A stretch of 64,000 nt of DNA from NCBI RefSeq assembly GCF_023101085.1, contig NZ_CP064703.1:3844001-3908000 (forward strand). The letters run 5' to 3'. This DNA comes from Bradyrhizobium sp. 170 (GTDB lineage: Bacteria > Pseudomonadota > Alphaproteobacteria > Rhizobiales > Xanthobacteraceae). The position numbers and the translations under genes are program-made. Positions 46,558 to 54,947 of this stretch are shown one piece after another; within the stretch, counting starts at the first letter, position 1, and each line of letters opens with the position of its first letter. The notes under the pieces were generated by a model that worked only from the letters and a program-made list of their open reading frames with translations, searched no databases and was not told the DNA's origin.

Positions 46558-47289
46558 ATGACAAAGCACCTTGTACAGTTACCGAATCCCGATGCATCAT
46601 TGCTTCTTCGCGAGTTGAACCACAGAATAAAGAACGAACTCACTTCCGCAATATACGTTGTTTCGGCAAAAGCGGTGCGGTCAGATAGCGCGGCGGTCAA
46701 GGCCGCGCTCCTCGATGTCGTAGACCTCCTGCATCATTGCGCCGATGTTCATCGGGCGCTGCGCATGCCGGATCAGGGGAGCCTCACCGATGCCGCGGCG
46801 TACCTCCAGCAGCTTTGCTTCTCCATCACGAAATACCGATTGGACCGTCTGGCGATACGTGTCTTGTTTTCAGCGGATGATCTGAAACTTGAAGGAGAGC
46901 GCTGCTGGAAGCTTGGGCTGATCATATCCGAGCTACTGACCAATGTGGCACGACATGCACAATTCGACGATAGACATCCAGAATTGCGAGTGGAGCTGAA
47001 GCTTGCGGGCAACGTCGTAAAGTGCAGTGTCTCTGACAATGGCTCGGCACCTGAATCGATCCGGCGCGGTCGAGGGCTAGCGATCATCGGCGAGCTGGCC
47101 AACAGTCTGGGCGGCCGCGTTCATACGTCTTGCGCCGCGGAAGGATCGTCCTTCCTTCTCACCTTCCCATTGACTGAGGCCGAGCAACGCGCCGCCGCCG
47201 CGTCTCATGCTGTTCGGTTGAAGCGGAGGAGGATGCGCCGGCCTCAACAGTTGCAGGCGGCTGGAACCCAGGATCTGGGGGCGAGCTAG
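46558..47289 (+). CDS. HisKA_2/HWE-type sensor kinase lacking an input domain
   Basis: A 243-residue cytosolic kinase; ATG 46558 has GGAG at the right distance. The phospho-acceptor box is RELNHRIKNELTSAIYVVSA (His at about residue 22). The ATP-binding part has LGLIISELLTNVARHAQF, SDNGSAPESIRRGRGLAIIGELANSLGG and a FLLTFPL end. Proteins of this class normally carry PAS or GAF sensors; none is present, so a partner must provide the signal. The C-terminal 35 residues are basic and unconserved. Confidence 0.82.
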   Translation: MTKHLVQLPNPDASLLLRELNHRIKNELTSAIYVVSAKAVRSDSAAVKAALLDVVDLLHHCADVHRALRMPDQGSLTDAAAYLQQLCFSITKYRLDRLAIRVLFSADDLKLEGERCWKLGLIISELLTNVARHAQFDDRHPELRVELKLAGNVVKCSVSDNGSAPESIRRGRGLAIIGELANSLGGRVHTSCAAEGSSFLLTFPLTEAEQRAAAASHAVRLKRRRMRRPQQLQAAGTQDLGAS

Positions 47290-47592
47290 GCGACGTGGCG
47301 TTTTCGGATCGAAGCTGCCTGGGCTGACTTGATCGCCAGACGATAATTCTCGTTTCAGACCACGATCGGACTCAACTCGCAGAGCCACACGGATCAACCG
47401 GTCTACGACGAACAGCGGAAAGGCCTGCGGCTGGCTGGCCTGCCCGAGGTCTGAAGAGCGGACGCTCAGTCTGCGGCACTGTCAGCGGATGGCTGCATAA
47501 CGAGCGACGCAGGGATGCGAGATTCACCATGGCGCGAAGCCTTGGCCGACTGTATAAATCCGTAGCTTCTTCCATGACTTGAAGAGGCTGAC
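47290..47592. other. Intergenic region, nothing recognised
   Basis: Three hundred bases between the kinase gene and a small hypothetical gene. No coding frame, repeat or terminator that I can support is visible. Confidence 0.4.
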
Positions 47593-47889
47593 ATGAACGA
47601 CTTGCACGCGTGGCTTTCGCAGCAGCATCACGGCTTGCGGACCTTCCACACCTTCCAGCAAAAAATCGAAACCTTGATTAGGGAGGAGCCCGGGCAACGG
47701 GCCTTGTGCCGGTTGCTGAGCTCTTTGGTCGGCGGCTACATCGAGGCTTTTGACGAGGAACCTTTGCCTGTCGCGGTTGCGGATCGCGCCTATCAACGCC
47801 TGCTCGACTTGGTCGCGAGCCTCGATTTTCGAGCCAGTGCGGAGCACCGGCTGGCCGACCTCGATCGTGTTGCAGCGTGCCACCTCTGA
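47593..47889 (+). CDS. Small hypothetical protein
   Basis: A 98-residue, mostly helical, soluble protein starting at ATG 47593 behind GAAGAGG. It contains His-rich N-terminal residues (LSQQHHGLRTFHTF) and acidic/leucine-rich helices. The pattern is loosely reminiscent of helical-bundle proteins, but I cannot assign a family. Confidence 0.6.
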   Translation: MNDLHAWLSQQHHGLRTFHTFQQKIETLIREEPGQRALCRLLSSLVGGYIEAFDEEPLPVAVADRAYQRLLDLVASLDFRASAEHRLADLDRVAACHL

Positions 47890-47983
47890 CATTGACTGTG
47901 GGAAGCATGACAGACGTGACGCCGAGGGTTAACGTCGGTCGCCTGTGCTCGAACATACGTGTCGGGTAGGCGCTTGCGACAGC

Positions 47984-48221
47984 GCCGCGAGCGCCCTTGT
48001 CGAGTTGGTCTCGATCGGGCCGCGCGCGCCGGCGGTCCTGCTGACCAGCGTCGCCGTGAACGAGACCACAGCGTTTCTGGTTATCGGGGCCATGACCCTG
48101 GGGCTGATCCTGCCGCGCCTACTGTTCGAGCACTTTCTGCCCGCGCCCGAATGAGAGGCGGCAAGGATGTTCTATGGATCGCAACGCTGTTCAATATGCG
48201 TCGGCCGCGCCGCGATACCAA
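47984..48221. repeat. Direct repeat A, copy 2
   Basis: Copy of 46031-46268. In translation it gives the C-terminal 56 residues of the ThrE-type exporter (ALVELVSIGPRAPAVLLTSV onward) without the rest of the gene. It is an orphan gene end, probably left by a duplication or by recombination that removed the remainder. Confidence 0.85.
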
Positions 48222-48315
48222 GGATCGGGCAGGGGGCTTCGTGGGCACACTATCAGGACACCATTGAGGGGTCCTGTTTCGGTTTGGGGCTTTTCGAATG
48301 GGTGGAGACAAATCG

Positions 48316-48597
48316 ATGCGACTTGGGTTGAAAGCGTTTGCGCGCGTTGCTTGGCTAGCATTGTTGGCTTCGCCCGCTTCTGTATTCGCGCAAGGAACTC
48401 CGGAGGAACGACGCGCGTGCACCCCCGACGCGCTTCGCCTTTGTAGTGCGTTCATCCCCGATTCGGACCAGATCACTGCCTGTCTTAGACAAAAGAATGC
48501 GGAGCTCAGCGAGCCATGCAGGCAGTTCATCCTGGCGGGCATGAAACCGTCCGACAGTAGCGGCAGCGTTGGAGCCCGAGGACGTATCGCACGATGA
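48316..48597 (+). CDS. Small secreted cysteine-containing protein
   Basis: A 93-residue protein starting at ATG 48316 behind GGTGGAG, with a signal peptide (residues 1-26, LALLASPASVFAQ). The mature part has four cysteines in a CTPDALRLC ... CLRQKNAELSEPC arrangement that suggests two disulphides. The pattern recurs in small periplasmic proteins of Bradyrhizobium-like genomes; the function is unknown. Confidence 0.72.
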   Translation: MRLGLKAFARVAWLALLASPASVFAQGTPEERRACTPDALRLCSAFIPDSDQITACLRQKNAELSEPCRQFILAGMKPSDSSGSVGARGRIAR

Positions 48598-48628
48598 CGC
48601 GGGTAGCGAAAACGACCTGAGGACAGCC

Positions 48629-48898
48629 ATGAATTTCGTGTTGGTGAACCACAGAACTCTGCGCAGGCCGTCCTGCTGCGCAGCGTGCTCGCGGCCGCTT
48701 CAGCGAAGCTACTTGCGCGATCTGTCCACCCATAGCCGGTATTGCAGCGTCGAGTGCTATGCCGGTCGTGCAGGCGGCAGCACGGTACGATCGCTCGCAA
48801 AAGCGGATCCCTTCGATTTCGTTTTTCTGTTCATGGTGCTGCCGAAGTTCACCATCGATGTCGTGTCAGCAGCCTTCGACGGCGCATGGCGCGATTGA
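48629..48898 (+). CDS. Small zinc-ribbon-like protein
   Basis: An 89-residue protein from ATG 48629 behind GAGGA. A CxxC pair (CAAC within SCCAACSRPL) and a second CSVEC pair 26 residues later could bind zinc. A hydrophobic tail follows (DFVFLFMVLPKFTIDVVSAA). No known family. It begins 31 bp after the secreted cysteine protein and may be co-transcribed. Confidence 0.65.
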   Translation: MNFVLVNHRTLRRPSCCAACSRPLQRSYLRDLSTHSRYCSVECYAGRAGGSTVRSLAKADPFDFVFLFMVLPKFTIDVVSAAFDGAWRD

Positions 48899-48967
48899 AC
48901 CGGCTCCTTCGAACATCGCCCGTCATCCCCAGTCGGACACCCTGCAATCGTCTCGCACATCAACGTG

Positions 48968-49030
48968 ACAAGGACGTTCTATGCATCGCAACGCAGTTCA
49001 AGAAGTGGGCTGGACATCGCGATAGGAACG
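48968..49030. repeat. Short third copy of the repeat A tail
   Basis: AAGGACGTTCTATGCATCGC and the following 40 or so bases resemble 46208-46268 and 48161-48221, with a block of mismatches in the middle. Only the non-coding tail of repeat A is present here, so the tail is an element in its own right. Confidence 0.6.
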
Positions 49031-49063
49031 AACGGGGCGCATATAACATCATCGGGTGCACCA

Positions 49064-50398
49064 TTGAGTACTGTTCTGACCAAATCCTTTCCGCAGGAAA
49101 AGCCTGCAGAAGCAAATGAGATCCCGCGGAAGAAACGTGTTGTGATTATTGGCGGCGGATTTGCCGGCATTGCAGCGGCGCATGCGCTGAAGCGGTCCAA
49201 TGTCGACATCCTGCTGCTTGACCGGCGCAACCATCATATCTTTCAGCCGCTTCTGTATCAGGTCGCGACTGCAGTACTGGCGCCTTCCGAGATTGCGGCG
49301 CCGTTTCGCCAGCTTGAAGCGAAGCAAAAAAATCTCAGCGTGTTGTTGGCCGAGGTCAAGGCCATCAATCCGGCAGCTCGCGCGGTCGAGGTGATTTGCC
49401 CCGGCGTCGGCAGCCGAAAAGTCGAATACGATTTTCTGGTCGTGGCCACTGGCATGCGTCCGAGCTATTTCGGCCATGACGAGTTCGCGCGGTTTGCGCC
49501 AGGCCTCAAGAGCCTCAACGACGCTGAAACGATCCGAACCAAGATCCTGAGCGCATTCGAGCTGGCTGAATCGACCGACGACGAGAAGGAACGCGCCCGC
49601 CAGATGACCTTCGTCCTGGTGGGCGCCGGCCCGACCGGCGTCGAGCTTGCTGCCTCGATCGCTCAACTCGTCTCGGTGACCCTGCGCAAGAACTTCCGCA
49701 ACATTGATCCGGCCGAGAGCAGGATTGTGTTGCTCGACGGCGGCGCTCGCGTTCTTTCAACCTTCGCGGAATCCTTGTCGAAAAAGGTCGCCAGGCGGCT
49801 TGATAAGCTCGGCGTTGAAGTCTTGACTGGGGTGAAGGTCGAGAGGGTCGACGATCAGGGCGTTATTGCGGCCGGTGAACGGATTCCGAGCGCGACCGTA
49901 CTCTGGACCGCAGGCGTTGCCGCTTCACCAGTCATCAAGATGCTCGGCACCACCATGGACCGGGCTGGACGTGCATTGGTCGGTCCCTTTCTGCACATTC
50001 CCGAGGCGCCCGAAGTGTTTGTGGCGGGCGATGCCGCCGCCATAACCCAGGACGGCCATCCCGTGCCCGGCGTCGCGCAAGCTGCCATCCAGCAGGGACG
50101 CTTTGTGGGTCGTTTGATTGCCCACCGCGCCAAAGGACGCAAGGACGGCCGCCCCTTCCGGTACCGAAACAAAGGTAACATGGCGGTGGTCGGCAAGAAT
50201 TTTGCGGTCCTCGAGGTTGGTTGGCTACGCACTGGCGGCTTCTTGACCTGGCTGGTCTGGGCGGCGCTGCACGTGCTTGCGCTGCCGCAGCTACAGAACC
50301 GGTTTCGTGTTCAGACGCAGTGGTTCTGGTCGTACCTGACCGGGCAGCGCAGCTCGCGCCTGATCTCGGAAGCGCCGCGGCCGCCGGAATCCCGCTAG
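49064..50398 (+). CDS. Type II NADH dehydrogenase (NDH-2-like FAD oxidoreductase)
   Basis: A single-chain NADH:quinone oxidoreductase. The FAD Rossmann motif is VVIIGGGFAGIAAAHAL, the NAD motif is FVLVGAGPTGVELAASI, and the flavin contacts are LLYQVATAVLAPSEIA and VFVAGDAAAI. A C-terminal amphipathic/hydrophobic part (GGFLTWLVWAALHVLALPQL) fits peripheral membrane attachment. The start is uncertain: the frame is open back to GTG 48965, but that part lies in a repeat, so TTG 49064 is given (444 residues). It transfers electrons from NADH to ubiquinone without pumping protons. Confidence 0.85.
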   Translation: MSTVLTKSFPQEKPAEANEIPRKKRVVIIGGGFAGIAAAHALKRSNVDILLLDRRNHHIFQPLLYQVATAVLAPSEIAAPFRQLEAKQKNLSVLLAEVKAINPAARAVEVICPGVGSRKVEYDFLVVATGMRPSYFGHDEFARFAPGLKSLNDAETIRTKILSAFELAESTDDEKERARQMTFVLVGAGPTGVELAASIAQLVSVTLRKNFRNIDPAESRIVLLDGGARVLSTFAESLSKKVARRLDKLGVEVLTGVKVERVDDQGVIAAGERIPSATVLWTAGVAASPVIKMLGTTMDRAGRALVGPFLHIPEAPEVFVAGDAAAITQDGHPVPGVAQAAIQQGRFVGRLIAHRAKGRKDGRPFRYRNKGNMAVVGKNFAVLEVGWLRTGGFLTWLVWAALHVLALPQLQNRFRVQTQWFWSYLTGQRSSRLISEAPRPPESR

Positions 50399-50439
50399 TC
50401 GGCTGCCGTCAGATCGCACTCCTGGTCAAGGATTGCTCC

Positions 50440-50889
50440 GTGGAAACTTCCATCACCTCCGCGCTGGCTGCGCTGGCCGGTACCACGATCGGAGGGTTGA
50501 CAAGCGTGGTCGCGAACTGGCTGAACCAGAAGAGCCAGATTCGCGCCCAGTGGCTTCACCACGAGAGGAACCGCCGGCAGATCCTCTACCGGGATTTCAT
50601 CGACGAAGCCGCAAAATGCTACATCGATGCGCTCCAGCACAATGAAGCTGACGTTTCCAGCCTTGTCGGTCTCTATGCAAAGCTTAGCCGGATGCGGGTA
50701 TCGTCCTCCAAGCCGGTGGTGCAACGGGCCGAAGACATCGCCCGAAAAATTCTCGATACCTATCTGGAGCCGGACAGGAGCTTTGTCGAACTGCACGACA
50801 TGGCGATCAATGGCTCGATCGACCTGTTGCACGAATTCAGTAACGCATGTCGCGACGAATTCGAACAGTTGCGGGCTCGGCAGTTCTAA
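50440..50889 (+). CDS. Hypothetical protein with N-terminal hydrophobic helix
   Basis: A 149-residue protein from GTG 50440. An N-terminal hydrophobic segment (SALAALAGTTIGGLTSVVANWL) may anchor it, followed by charged helices (QKSQIRAQWLHHERNRRQILYRDFIDEAAK) and a helical C terminus. This is a common layout of unannotated alphaproteobacterial proteins. I recognise no domain. Convergent with the crotonase gene. Confidence 0.65.
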   Translation: METSITSALAALAGTTIGGLTSVVANWLNQKSQIRAQWLHHERNRRQILYRDFIDEAAKCYIDALQHNEADVSSLVGLYAKLSRMRVSSSKPVVQRAEDIARKILDTYLEPDRSFVELHDMAINGSIDLLHEFSNACRDEFEQLRARQF

Positions 50890-50918
50890 AGTAGCGCCGG
50901 CGATAGGATCAATGGAAA

Positions 50919-50945
50919 GCGGGCCCGCCGACGAGGCGGGCCCGC
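50919..50945 (-). terminator. Terminator of the acyl-CoA block
   Basis: A perfect 11-bp stem (GCGGGCCCGCC / GGCGGGCCCGC) with a five-base loop lies between convergent genes. On the minus strand it is followed by TTTCC, so it most likely ends the long minus-strand operon. Confidence 0.65.
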
Positions 50946-50970
50946 AATGCCAAACCAGCGCTTTCGTCGT

Positions 50971-51756
50971 CTATACGGTCGCTCGAGATTTGATGGTCCT
51001 CGTGAAGTCAGGCGCGCGCTTCTCCAGAAACGCTGTGAGCGCTTCTTTTGCGTCCGCCGAACGAACCTGCGCGCTGAACTCTTCGTTCTCGGCCTTCATT
51101 GCGGCCGCGATCTGCTGGCGGAATGGCTGCTTCATAAGCCGCTTGCTGGCTTGCAGGGCGCCAGCAGGCTTCGCTGCCAGCTTCTGTGCCGTCGCAATCG
51201 CGATCGACAAGAGGTCTTGATCGGGCACGACCTGGGTGACGAGACCCAACTCGAGCGCACGGCTGGCATCGTAGGGCGATCCCAGCAAGATCAACTCTGA
51301 TCCACGGATATGCCCGATCCTTGCGGGAACGATGGAGCTCGATCCGAATTCCGGCACCAGGGCGAGATTGATGAAAGGCATCTGGAATTTCGCGCTTTCG
51401 CCGGCATAGACGAAGTCACAGTGCAGCAGCATGGTCGTGCCGCCACCGATGGCAGCGCCCTGAACCGCGGCGATCAGGGGCTTGTCGAAATCGATCAGCG
51501 CATTCATGAGCTGCGCCTGCGGAGATTCTCCTGGCCCAGGAGGATTCTTGAGAAAATCCTCGATATCGTTGCCCGCGCAGAAGGAATCGCCTGCGCCATG
51601 CCAGAGCACGACACGGGTGTGCTCGTCCTTGGCTGCGTTCTTTAGGATGTCCGAGAGGGCCACGTACATGGCCGAGGTCATCGCGTTCCGCCGTTTCGGA
51701 CGGTTCAACTGGATACGAAGGATGCTTCCTGCGCGCTCGGTAACGATCTCATCCAT
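50971..51756 (-). CDS. Crotonase-family protein, enoyl-CoA isomerase type
   Basis: A 261-residue crotonase-fold enzyme from ATG 51756 (AAGGA upstream). The oxyanion-hole segments are SFCAGNDIEDF and GAAIGGGTTM. The two hydratase glutamates are absent (GGGTT instead of GGGCE, and MPF instead of QPE), while a Glu in VPEFGSSS sits where delta3,delta2-enoyl-CoA isomerases carry theirs. It therefore probably shifts a double bond and does not hydrate it. Last gene of the minus-strand acyl-CoA block. Confidence 0.82.
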   Translation of the reverse strand: MDEIVTERAGSILRIQLNRPKRRNAMTSAMYVALSDILKNAAKDEHTRVVLWHGAGDSFCAGNDIEDFLKNPPGPGESPQAQLMNALIDFDKPLIAAVQGAAIGGGTTMLLHCDFVYAGESAKFQMPFINLALVPEFGSSSIVPARIGHIRGSELILLGSPYDASRALELGLVTQVVPDQDLLSIAIATAQKLAAKPAGALQASKRLMKQPFRQQIAAAMKAENEEFSAQVRSADAKEALTAFLEKRAPDFTRTIKSRATV

Positions 51757-51834
51757 TGTCGAAGTCCTTGTGCCTTTGGTGAATTTCACCGCGAGGTTTC
51801 GGGGCGGCTCCCGCCGCCCCGACAGTTCGTCACG

Positions 51835-53061
51835 CTAAGCCGCATGCTCCTTTGCTTTCGGAATGGCACCGCTTTCATGCAAACCATCGATTTCGGTTGC
51901 GCTAAATCCAAGCTGCCGGAGAACTTCCTCGTTATGCTCTCCAATCTTTGGGGCGCGCTTCGCGGGCACTTTGGCGACGCCATGCACCTGAAGCGGGCTG
52001 CTGATTGTGGACGTCAGCTTGCCGCCGGCACCCTTGAGCGGAACGATGATGTCGTTCGCCTGGAGCTGGGGATCGTTGATCACCTCTTGCGGTCCACGCA
52101 CCGCTCCGAACGTCACGTGAACGCCGTTGAACACCTCGTACCAATGCGCCATCGGCTCGGCACAGAAAGTCTCGTCGAGGATCGCCGTGAGCTGCGGCAT
52201 ATTCGCCATCAGCTTCGCCGGATCGGAGAAACGCGGGTCGGTCAGAAGGTCGGGCCGGCCGATGGCTTTGGCGACGGCTGCCAGCTTGTCAGGTGTGATG
52301 ATGAGAACGAACCAGGTGTCATCCTTGGTGCGCCAGACGTTCATCGCCGCATTTGCAGGATTCTTGCGATCGTGCAGCCCGAAGAATTTCGCATCGCATA
52401 GCGCGGCCTGGATCGAGACGCTTGCGGACCACACGCCTTCGGCGAGCAGCGACGTCGTGACGTGCGCTCCCTCGCCGGTGCGCTCGCGGCGATAGAGGGC
52501 GGTGACGATCGCCGAATAGAGCCCGACGGCGGTGGCATTGTCGCCGCTGCCGGCCACCGGCCAGGTGGGGGGTGCCCCGGCATCGCGCGTCATCGACAAC
52601 AAGCCGCTACGCGCCCAGTATGAAGTGATGTCGAAGCCGGGGAGATTTGCGTCCGGCCCCTTGTCACCGAAGCCCGAAATGTCCGCGTAGATCAGTCGCG
52701 GATTCCACCGCACCACATCCTGATATTCGAGCTTCAATCGCGCCCGCGCGGGATGTGGTGTATTGACGATAAGCACATCAGCCCATTTGACGAGCTTTTC
52801 GAGCACGTGCTGCGCGCTCGGGGATTTCAGGTCAAGCGCGATGCCGCGCTTGTTACGATTGGCCAGATGCCAGGGATAGGCATCCTCCGCGACCGGCTGC
52901 GGGGGCATTTTGTTGGCATGCCTCCAGAGCTCGCCGCTCGGCGGCTCCACCTTGATGACGTCGGCGCCAAAGTCGGACAGGATCACGGCAGCGCTCGGAC
53001 CGGCGATGAAGCTCGCGAGATCCACCACCTTGAGTCCGGAAAAAATGTTGTCGTTCGGCAT
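51835..53061 (-). CDS. Class III CoA-transferase (CaiB/BaiF family)
   Basis: A 408-residue CoA transferase. The N-terminal GLKVVDLASFIAGPSAAVILSDFGADVIKVE and the ADISGFGDKGPDANLPGFD segment, whose final Asp is the likely acyl-anhydride nucleophile, are diagnostic. A strong AAGGAG site precedes ATG 53061. It moves CoA from an acyl-CoA donor to a carboxylic acid, activating it for the dehydrogenase and crotonases encoded beside it. Confidence 0.9.
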   Translation of the reverse strand: MPNDNIFSGLKVVDLASFIAGPSAAVILSDFGADVIKVEPPSGELWRHANKMPPQPVAEDAYPWHLANRNKRGIALDLKSPSAQHVLEKLVKWADVLIVNTPHPARARLKLEYQDVVRWNPRLIYADISGFGDKGPDANLPGFDITSYWARSGLLSMTRDAGAPPTWPVAGSGDNATAVGLYSAIVTALYRRERTGEGAHVTTSLLAEGVWSASVSIQAALCDAKFFGLHDRKNPANAAMNVWRTKDDTWFVLIITPDKLAAVAKAIGRPDLLTDPRFSDPAKLMANMPQLTAILDETFCAEPMAHWYEVFNGVHVTFGAVRGPQEVINDPQLQANDIIVPLKGAGGKLTSTISSPLQVHGVAKVPAKRAPKIGEHNEEVLRQLGFSATEIDGLHESGAIPKAKEHAA

Positions 53062-53071
53062 TTTTGTCTCC

Positions 53072-54007
53072 TTAGCGTTGAAGTTCAGGCACGATTGAAA
53101 CGCGACGATCGTCGTCGGTCAGTTCTTCCAGGGTTTGGGAGATCCAGCCGAGCAGGCGGGTTTGAACCTCCCGGCGGTTGGTCTCGTTCAGCATCTCGTG
53201 TCGGCCGCCCGGATAGAAATCGAAGGCGATGTCGCGCAGTCCGGCATCGCGGTAGCGGCCGATCAGTGTGTAGAGTCCCCGCAGTTGCTGTCCGATGGGA
53301 TCTTCGCTTCCGGAGAGCAGATAGATCGGGAGATCGCCCCGGATCTTGCGGAGTGCGACCGGATCGCACAATCGCGGCGCAATGCCGAGGAAAGACGCAA
53401 GAGAGTCGGGGTGAAGGTCTTTGAAGCAGTCGGGATCGCCCATGAACGCATCGACGGCCGCCCGATCGCGGCTCCGCCAGTCGAAGGGCGTGCGCGCGGG
53501 TTCGAATGCGGCGTTGAGGAGATTTCGGCCCACAAATGCCAGAAGCGAGGCGCGCGCCAGTCCGTCAAGCGCTCCCGACCCCGAGAGAATCAAACCATCA
53601 ATCTCCTGGCTGTGATCGATGACGTATCTCTGCGCGGCAAAGGATCCCATCCCGTGTCCCAGGAGGAACAGCGGCAGGTCGGGATTTTCTTCTCTGGCGA
53701 TCTCGCTCAGGCGGACCATGTCCTGGACGAGAAGTTCAAAGCCGCCCCTGCCAAGTTCTCCCAATTCCGAGTGGGCCGAGAGGCCGTGCCCGCGATGGTC
53801 GTTGGCGTAGACGGAGAGACCTGCCGCAATGAGCGCATCGACGGTGTCGGCGTAGCGCCCCACGTGTTCGCCCATCCCGTGGGCGATCTGAACAACGGCG
53901 CGGACCGGGCCGCGGCTTCCCCAGCGAGCGCACGCGATGCACAGTCCGTCGGAGCTGGTCAGCCAGAACCGTTCTTTCGGAGCTGGGGCAGGAGGAGGCG
54001 TTATCAT
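53072..54007 (-). CDS. Alpha/beta hydrolase (lysophospholipase-like) with altered nucleophile
   Basis: A 311-residue protein of the monoglyceride-lipase/lysophospholipase branch, starting at ATG 54007. The HGMGEHVGRY oxyanion segment and YANDHRGHGLSA are typical. The nucleophile elbow, however, reads GHGMG (residues 117-121) where the family has GHSMG, so the catalytic Ser is Gly119. The acid and His regions (LLSGSEDPI and PGGRHEMLNE) remain. The protein is probably catalytically dead or newly mutated. It lies within the acyl-CoA block, 10 bp upstream of the CoA transferase. Confidence 0.82.
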   Translation of the reverse strand: MITPPPAPAPKERFWLTSSDGLCIACARWGSRGPVRAVVQIAHGMGEHVGRYADTVDALIAAGLSVYANDHRGHGLSAHSELGELGRGGFELLVQDMVRLSEIAREENPDLPLFLLGHGMGSFAAQRYVIDHSQEIDGLILSGSGALDGLARASLLAFVGRNLLNAAFEPARTPFDWRSRDRAAVDAFMGDPDCFKDLHPDSLASFLGIAPRLCDPVALRKIRGDLPIYLLSGSEDPIGQQLRGLYTLIGRYRDAGLRDIAFDFYPGGRHEMLNETNRREVQTRLLGWISQTLEELTDDDRRVSIVPELQR

Positions 54008-54039
54008 GGCAGATGTCCAGTTTCGGTTGCGCTTGGGAG

Positions 54040-54897
54040 TCACCGTCCGTGAAACTGTGGCGCGCGTTTCTCGAGGAAGGCGGAGGTGCCTTCCTTCTTG
54101 TCTTCCGTCGCCGCGCAGATGCCGAAATAGGACGCTTCGAGCGCAAACCCCTCGGCCTGGCTGGTGTCCATCCCCTTGTTGGCCGCCTCCAGTGAGAATT
54201 TTACGGCGATCGGCGCGTTGGCGGAGATCTGCTTCAGGATCGTTTCGGCGCGAGCGATGAGGTCGGCCGCTGGCACGACCTCGTTGACGAGGCCAATGCG
54301 ATAGGCCTCCTGGGCAGAGATCGTCTCGCCAGTGAGGATGAGTTGCAGCGCGCGGCCCTTGCCGACCAGGCGCGGCAGACGTTGCGTGCCGCCACCGCCC
54401 GGCAACAGCCCGAGCTTCACCTCGGGCTGCCCGAACTTGGCATGTTCGACGGCGATCCTGATGGTGCAAGCCATCGCCGTTTCGCAGCCGCCGCCAAGCG
54501 CAAAGCCATTGATAGCTGCGATCACCGGCTTGCCGAGATTTTCGATCAGATCGAGCACGCCCTGACCGAACCGGCTGGATTCCTCCGCCTCATAGGCATC
54601 GACGTGCGCGAGTTCGCTGATGTCGGCGCCGGCGATGAAGGCCTTGTCGCCGGCGCCGGTGAGGATGACGCCATGCACGGACGCATCAACCTTTACATCT
54701 TCGAAGGCTGCCTTCAAATCCGTCCAGGTTGGCGTGTTGAGCGCGTTGAGCACTTTGGGCCGATTGACCGTCACGTAGGCGATCGGACCCATTTTCTCGT
54801 ACTGGACGTTCGCAAGCGCCAACGCTGCTCTGGGCAAGGGGTTGGATACCGTTGCCGACGAAGGTGCCAACGATGCAGTTTCTGAAACCATAGTCAT
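54040..54897 (-). CDS. Enoyl-CoA hydratase (crotonase)
   Basis: A 285-residue enoyl-CoA hydratase. ATG 54897 follows AGGAGAG. The oxyanion hole is AFIAGADISEL, both catalytic glutamates are present (GGGCETAM and FGQPEVKLG), and the LPGGGGTQRLPRLVGKGRA segment is classical. It adds water across the 2,3 double bond of enoyl-CoA esters in the cytosol. An N-terminal extension of about 35 residues is less conserved. It follows the acyl-CoA dehydrogenase in the same operon. Confidence 0.9.
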   Translation of the reverse strand: MTMVSETASLAPSSATVSNPLPRAALALANVQYEKMGPIAYVTVNRPKVLNALNTPTWTDLKAAFEDVKVDASVHGVILTGAGDKAFIAGADISELAHVDAYEAEESSRFGQGVLDLIENLGKPVIAAINGFALGGGCETAMACTIRIAVEHAKFGQPEVKLGLLPGGGGTQRLPRLVGKGRALQLILTGETISAQEAYRIGLVNEVVPAADLIARAETILKQISANAPIAVKFSLEAANKGMDTSQAEGFALEASYFGICAATEDKKEGTSAFLEKRAPQFHGR

Positions 54898-54947
54898 CTC
54901 TCCTGGATAAGGGCAGCCGGCGGCGGAGCGCCGGCGTCGCTGGGATG

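Noticed and set aside
51799..51822. A perfect 10-bp hairpin just after the CoA-transferase gene considered as a terminator
   Set aside because: On the minus strand it is followed by AAACC and not a T-tract, so it is at most a pause or processing hairpin within the operon.
54008..54469. An N-terminal extension of the alpha/beta hydrolase frame by 154 codons
   Set aside because: The extension lies over the crotonase gene in another frame and has no hydrolase features; ATG 54007 matches the family start.
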